Assembly: GCA_905178155.1 (NCBI GenBank)
Contig: CAJINV010000003.1
Span: forward strand, 9,741,979-9,805,978
Direction: 5' to 3'
DNA length: 64,000 nt
From: Amoebophrya sp. A120
Taxonomy: Eukaryota > Sar > Dinophyceae > Syndiniales > Amoebophryaceae
Numbering within the stretch: position 1 is the stretch's first letter; every line of letters begins with the position of its first letter. The position numbers were made by a program, and so were the translations under genes. Positions 58,832-64,000 of the stretch are shown in pieces. Under the pieces are notes generated by a model, which worked only from the letters and a program-made list of their open reading frames with translations, did not search any database and was not told where the DNA came from.

Positions 58832-61757
58832 TCACGCAGCCCAGGCATTTATATATTTTGCAATTGATATGCCAAGACCACAAGCGGCCAGCACTACTGC
58901 CAGCACCAGTGTATCATCTCCATCCGCCGAACCCGTACCAGAGCCGCCACTCGCCGGCGCGACGGTCGTGCTCGTAGTCGTAGTCTGCGAGGCCTCCAGG
59001 ACGGCAAATGAGGGCGCCTCAGACGCTTCTGCGACCTTTTGGCTCAGGGCGGTGACGCTCAGACTGTGCACACAGAACTGGTAGCATGTCTAAATAACGC
59101 GAAAGGTTTCTGCGGCTCGTAAGGCATTCGCTAAAGCGATTTCGTTGCAAAGTGGCGCCTTGAGGGGGTGGTCCGTAAGAGGCTGACGAAGTGGCGCCCC
59201 TGAGAAAAACTAGCACATTAAGGGGCCGCTTTAAGTTTTGTGGGTAAAAAGCGGCCAATTTGCGAAAGAAACGTGCCTAAAGGGTCCCGATGCGCCGTCG
59301 GGCGGGCAAAGGCTCACAAGGAGCATCCGAGGGGCTGCTTAGCAGCTTTCGAAGGCGCTCGCCAAGGGCTGCCCAGCAGCATGCCCTGGGCCCCTTCGCG
59401 GCTTCTCTGGGAGCGCGCTAAGAGCCCCGCAGCCGCTTCCTTAGGAGCTCGCTTAGGAGCTTGCTGCGGGCAAAGCGCAAAGGCAAAGCGTCGCAAGAGC
59501 AAAGCCGCGCAAACGCAAAGCGGCGCGAAAGCAAAGCGGCGCAAAAGCAACGCGGCGCGAAAGCAAAGCGGCGCGAAAGCAAAGCGGCGCCAAAGCGAGG
59601 CGGCGCTAAAGGCAAGGCGGCGCAGAAGCAACCAAGAAGCGCAAAGAAAAGCAAGAAGGGCAAAAGCCAGGCGGCGAAAAAGCAAAGCGGCGCCCGCCAA
59701 AGCAAAGCGGCGCAAAACAAAGCGGGTCGGCGCAAAAGCCAAGCGGTTTGCCTTGGTCTTTTCGCGTTGGCGCGTTTCGCTTCGGGCGCGCTTCGCTCTG
59801 GCCTTTCTCGCTTCGGTTGGTTTTTTTCGCTAGGTCCGCGACCCCCGCCCCAACTGGGTGCGCGAGAAGGTATGCACTTCGGCCGTTTTGCTGGTCTAGT
59901 TATGCTTATGCATGACCCCCACCGCCACTTAAAGCCGCTGGCTGGAGTGGAGTGTCTGCGTTTCTGACATTATTATATAAGACACGCTAGCAGCTCTTTT
60001 GTAAAGGATACGGAACCTGAGACACCGACAGCGTCGGCGTCCTATGAGTTGCGAGTGCTGGGGTCTAGAAAAATGGAAGAACTCCACTGCAGGTTTTTTT
60101 TTTTCTAAACTTCTTGCGCATGGATTTCGGCTAGGCTCGGCGGTCCCGATTTGTATTGCTCGCTCTGCGTGCGCTCCTCTAAAGTTATTTACATATTATA
60201 TTTTGTATGGCCACCAAATAGGGACACAATTGTTTGTCACGCACACAGCACGAGAAACAGAAAGCAGCCCAAACATTTGCTATGCTTGCGTGGAGCTGCA
60301 GTGAGTGACGTTTGAGTCTCTTCATATTAGTCCCTCAATGAATTATGAGGTAGCGCCACAGGTTTCCAGACCCAGAAGCATTTGCAATGCATACGTCCCG
60401 TCGTTCGACAACGACGCTACTTTCATGCCCATGGTCGGTAGCAGTGTAAGAGTCGAGTTAGATTGCGGCCCAACCGAAACGTACATGCTTCCGGCACCAG
60501 CTCCAGTCGACAGCGCACGCTGAGAGGGAGTAACACTCGCCAATTTTCGCACTGCCCGGCGGACGCCTGGATTGTCGACGCTATCACTCTCCGTCGGATT
60601 CAGCCAGACGATACACATTTCCGTTGGCATCGCGGGAATCGGAAAACAGATTTTCGACCCGGCCACCATACCGACGTCCTTGATTAGATTCATACCCTGC
60701 GCGGTCCCAAATGTCGTGGCCGATTCCAAGTCCGAGCGGAAATTCGCCGGATTCAACTGGGAGGGCAAGCCCGTGATAGTGGTAACGTGGAGCATATCCG
60801 GGAGGGTACCAGACAACTGCATCTTCGCACGAGAAATCCAGGTCTCCGCATTGTATTCCCACGTTCCGAGAAGCGTCGTCCGTCTTGGGAGGAAAAGTGC
60901 CCGCACCGACTGTCTCGGGTCGTTTGTGTACGGCACTCCTTTTGCCTTTCCGCGTGGCGGGAGTAGTGATTGGATGCTTGTACTTGTTCACGAATGTAGT
61001 AAACTGGCATAGGAATCCTAACCCATGCGTCTAACTATTCCGCATGGTAGATGTCTGCTTTCCGCTAACACCCATAGATATCGCGACATATTGGATTCGA
61101 CAAAAGTTTCTGGACGTGCCTGTCCCTACTTTCCTTGTATTTATGCTCGACACAAGCAGATTTGTGGCCACGCATGGAGCTTTACGAATAGCCTTCCTGT
61201 GACAACCAGGGGGGCGTGAGATTTTGCGTCAACATAGTCTTGTACTTGAACACTGTAGAGAAGATGGAAGCATCTTCAGTCTGGTCGTCCCGCTGCGTCG
61301 TCGTGAGCTTCCGAAAGTAAATTTTGTTTCGGACGTACTCTGTCATTTGCAGACTCCGCAACCTCGCGGCGCTCTCTTGTGAACTCCCCAGCATGAGGTA
61401 AGAACTCGGCCCGAGGTAGAAGCACTTCACAAACTGCGACAGGGTCTCCGGATTCCCAACGTCGATCATGGAGCCGATCGACGGGGTCGTAGCTCCTGAT
61501 GCCATGCACGGGTGCTGGGTCGGGGCGTTGAGCTGCCTCTGGGACCAGCCTATTGCGGATTGGGGAAGACGCCGCACGCATCGAGGCTGGCGGCACGGAG
61601 GGCAGATCGCGTTTGGATCACCTGCTGGAACGGTGTATGTATTTGCCGCGCACCCGCCGTCTGTGCTTCCATCAGCGGCCAATACGGTGTCGTTCAGCAG
61701 GTAGGACTGGATCCCTTGTTTGATTAATAGAATTAGAATAGCAATAGTCGTACACAT
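58832..61757 (-). CDS. Secreted or type I membrane protein of unknown family, three exons
   Basis: Exon 1 (61757-61246) starts MCTTIAILILLIKQG, a short signal peptide, followed by a Cys-containing region (DGGCAANTY, CPPCRQPRC) and a mixed domain ending STVFK at donor GTACAA. Exon 2 (60883-60395, acceptor TTCCTCCCAAG) reads RTTLLGTWEYNAETWISRA, VTTITGLPSQLNPANF, ICFPIPAMPTEMCIVWLN and ends in phase 2 at donor GTATGC. Exon 3 (59063 down, acceptor GTGCACAG) joins as NDGTLSVTALSQK, then a Thr/Ser-rich stalk (QTTTTSTTVAPASGG) and a membrane helix (TLVLAVVLAACGLGISIA) with a short tail and stop at 58832. All three junctions agree in phase. The plan of signal peptide, folded ectodomain, glycosylatable stalk and membrane anchor suggests a surface protein. 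I know no family with these motifs. A hidden acceptor just before SYLLNDTVLA could make exon 1 internal instead of first. Confidence 0.62.
59460..59760. repeat. Degenerate array of GCAAAGCGGCGCGAAA units
   Basis: About fifteen imperfect units of 15 to 18 bp follow each other. Two plus-strand frames and two minus-strand frames stay open through it. The predicted peptides (KAKRRKSKAA type on the plus strand, LRRFAFAP type on the minus strand) mirror the repeat and are not evidence for a gene. Confidence 0.85.
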
Positions 61758-61799
61758 ATAATGATGCAGCCGACGATCTCGTCTGTCCAAATCAACCTT

Positions 61800-64000
61800 T
61801 TTCGCTTCGGTGACGAAATCAAAAGCAAGGACGTGCGCGCTCCACTATAATCAGTCACGCAAGCACAGCAACTACATCACCACGACATTGCAGCAACAGA
61901 TCACGGCCCGGAGCGCCAAAAAACTTTACCTGGCGTCGAGGGTATCCTGCAGGAAATCACTAGCAGCACACTAAGTAACGGTCTTCGTGTACATCTGAAA
62001 CTAAAAAATGGGTCCCCCGTGTCTTGAGAGAGTGGCATCCTCTGGGGCTATTTTAGTCAGTTGAGTTTGCTTTTTCATTTTTTGAGAAGGATGCCGGGGT
62101 CAGTTGCGACTTCCTTGCGTAGCGACGTCGAAACTGTGCAGGACCAAAAAGCAACCTGCTATGATACTAGCTTGTCGCAATGCAAATGGTGGCGATTTGA
62201 AGGAGCTGGGCTTACCTCTGTTTCCTCTTTCGGCGCGCGGCAGGAATGCCCTGCGTAGCGAAAGCCGAGCGCTTGCGAGAAGAAAGAAGCGGGGCGCGCT
62301 CGTGCTGACTTTGAACAACCGCGAGAATGCTTCCCACCCAGCCAAGCAGACCGCTCGGAGGGGCCCGGCCATTCTTCAGGCGCCCACCTGCGGCACTTGA
62401 GGCTGGAAGCCCCGCCCCACCGCTCTCCCCGCCCGGCTAGCGCCCGCCCGCGCTTCTCCTCCCTGGTTTACCAAAAGCAGCTCGGCGCGGGGGCGGGCTT
62501 GTTAGGGAGGCCGCAGGCGTTTTCTTGCCCTGGGCTGGTTGAAGAGCCCAGGCCCGCGGCGGTTTTGCTCTCCCCGGGCTCCCCGCGTGCTAGCGGATGA
62601 CGTTAGGCGGCAAGAATAGGCGGCCGGCTATGAAGCAAATGCCGCACTTTCCAAGCTTTTGCGCCTTCGAAAACAAAGCGAGCCCACCTCCGGAGACCGG
62701 CCCCGACGGTATGAGGCCCGCCCGGCGGGCTCCTGGGTTTGGCAGGCTTTTCCCCTTTTGCCTATTCTTCCTTTTTTCGCAGGGCGCCAATTTGCAAGGC
62801 GCGCCAGTATCAGAAGCCGACGAAGGGGCGGCCGCTTCAGCGAGCGGCCAAAACGCTGCGACACCGCAACCGCGCCGCGTGGCTTTCCAGTTCAGATGTC
62901 GCGCGGGCGTGCTTTTTTTTTGGGCGCCTTTTCGCGCGTCCCAAACCGCCCGCCAGAAAAAACGCAGCGGGCGCCCGAGAAGGGCGCCGCCCCTCCCGGC
63001 TCACCGTCGTGGCGCGCCCTTTGATTTGGCCGGCGCGCGATAGGCAGGGCCCCCCCGTGTTTCGTTGGCCACGGGGCCAATCAGGGAGGGTCGGGCGCTT
63101 GGCAGATTGGCCTTTGTTCAACTTGAGGCCCTGGGGCGGTGGCTGCGCTGTGTCGGCTGCCTACCGGCTTCGGGATTTGGCAAAAGCACGGAAGCCAAGA
63201 AAATGGGCGGGGCCGGCCCCGCTTGGCACGAGTTGAAAAACCCGGCCGGCCCCCCTGGCGAACGAAGTACCCGCGGGAGCGAAGGCAGGCGGGCCGAGGC
63301 TCCACACATTCCAGGGCCCCCGCCAAAACCGGAACAAGAGCAGGGGCGGCGGACCAAAAAAGGCAGGAGCGGCGCGGGCCAATGTCCCTACGCCCTCCGC
63401 CCGTGTGCTTGGTTCCCCGAGAGAGGACGCGCCCGGGGTGGGTGCGAGAGGCCTTGGCGCCTCGCGAAATTCCCCGGCCAAATTTGAAAAAACGGAATCC
63501 CTAAACACCGGCCACAAAACCCGACCCGAAGGAAAGCGCCAAAAGAAGGGGCTTCTGTTGAGGTGCCCCCGGGGCCTTCTATTCCGGCCCCTCGTAATGG
63601 CTCTACTGCAGCCCTTCTCCTGTTGGGCTTCTATCCAGATCGGGATCGCGGCCGTTTCGTCGCCCTCCCGACATGAATAGAAGCCCCCCCCGGGCCCTTT
63701 TGCTTCCCATTTTTTCGACGTACGGAGAACAGAACCCCCGCCCGCCGAATCGACGAAACTCCCCCCGGCCGAAACGGGCGCAGCCCCGAAAACTTTGAAA
63801 CGTTCCGAATGCTCCGGCAGAGCACAAATTCCACCGCGCGGGGCGGCCATCCTTCCGACTGGGCAGCCGGGTGCCCAACACGGGGAAGCGGCCGGAACAA
63901 CTCGGGGCCGGGCCGCCAGAGCCTGGCGCGACGCCGCCACAAACCGGGGGCGCGAAGAAACCCGAACCAAAGACGAGCAGCGCCGCAGAACACTTCGCGC
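61800..64000. other. Right edge: no supported gene
   Basis: 61800-62100 is moderately AT-rich and may be the upstream region of the secreted protein gene. From 62250 on the DNA is GC-rich with open frames on both strands and the partial repeat copy at 62640-63010. Confidence 0.5.
62640..63010. repeat. Dispersed GC-rich repeat family, partial copy 3
   Basis: The right half of the family is present: a T run, GGGCGCCTTTTCGCGCGTCC, CAAACCGCCCGCCAGAAA, CAGCGGGCGCCCGAGAAGGG and CGCCGCCCCT, matching the end of copy 1 near 45060-45130. The left half is weak or absent. Confidence 0.6.

Noticed and set aside
1-64000. CRISPR arrays, prokaryotic operons, rRNA, intact tRNA genes, retroviral or reverse-transcriptase genes
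   Set aside because: Tandem arrays here lack unique spacers of constant length, no ribosome-binding or operon layout is present, and no catalytic motifs of mobile-element enzymes were seen in any frame.

Overview
The window looks like nuclear DNA of a gene-poor, flagellated eukaryote, most likely a dinoflagellate-type alveolate. Four observations support this: (i) at least five spliced protein genes or gene parts can be assembled from exons with matching phases and GT-AG borders; (ii) all of them lie on the minus strand, one after another; (iii) position 48026-48042 carries the 3' 17 nt of the dinoflagellate spliced leader, with two shorter related copies nearby; (iv) two gene parts resemble proteins of cilia and flagella. 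The genus cannot be read from the sequence. No bacterial, phage, organellar, CRISPR or rRNA signal was seen.

Reading the minus strand from right to left: 61757-58832 holds a secreted or membrane protein of unknown family in three exons. 54830-54307 holds the last two exons of a gene that ends in a basic and polar cytoplasmic tail. 47213-45725 is a complete two-exon gene for a protein with two predicted membrane segments and no recognisable family. 42781-37389 is a signal-peptide glycosyltransferase-like gene in two large exons. 33674-24479 is a UBXN11 (Socius)-like gene with coiled coil, split SEP domain and UBX domain. 14097-13584 gives the first two exons of a CFAP58-like coiled-coil protein. 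6611-1189 gives five exons of a coiled-coil protein that runs off the left edge; it may be the same gene.

The rest, well over half of the window, is introns and intergenic DNA full of repeats: tandem arrays (42 bp x4, 35 bp x3, 32 bp x4), clusters of perfect hairpins, at least three dispersed families with two or three copies each, long direct repeats, a tRNA-like relic, an interstitial telomere-like patch and a decayed reading frame. Many long open frames in the GC-rich parts exist on both strands at once and are composition artefacts.

Two of the gene products belong to known cytoplasmic or ciliary families (UBX protein, CFAP58-like), one to a secretory-pathway glycosyltransferase group, and the others are undescribed membrane proteins. 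Nothing suggests that they form one pathway; the shared strand fits the unidirectional gene order of dinoflagellate chromosomes. No new multi-gene system can be claimed. The best leads are the spliced-leader relics, the two orphan membrane proteins and the hairpin-bearing repeat families.
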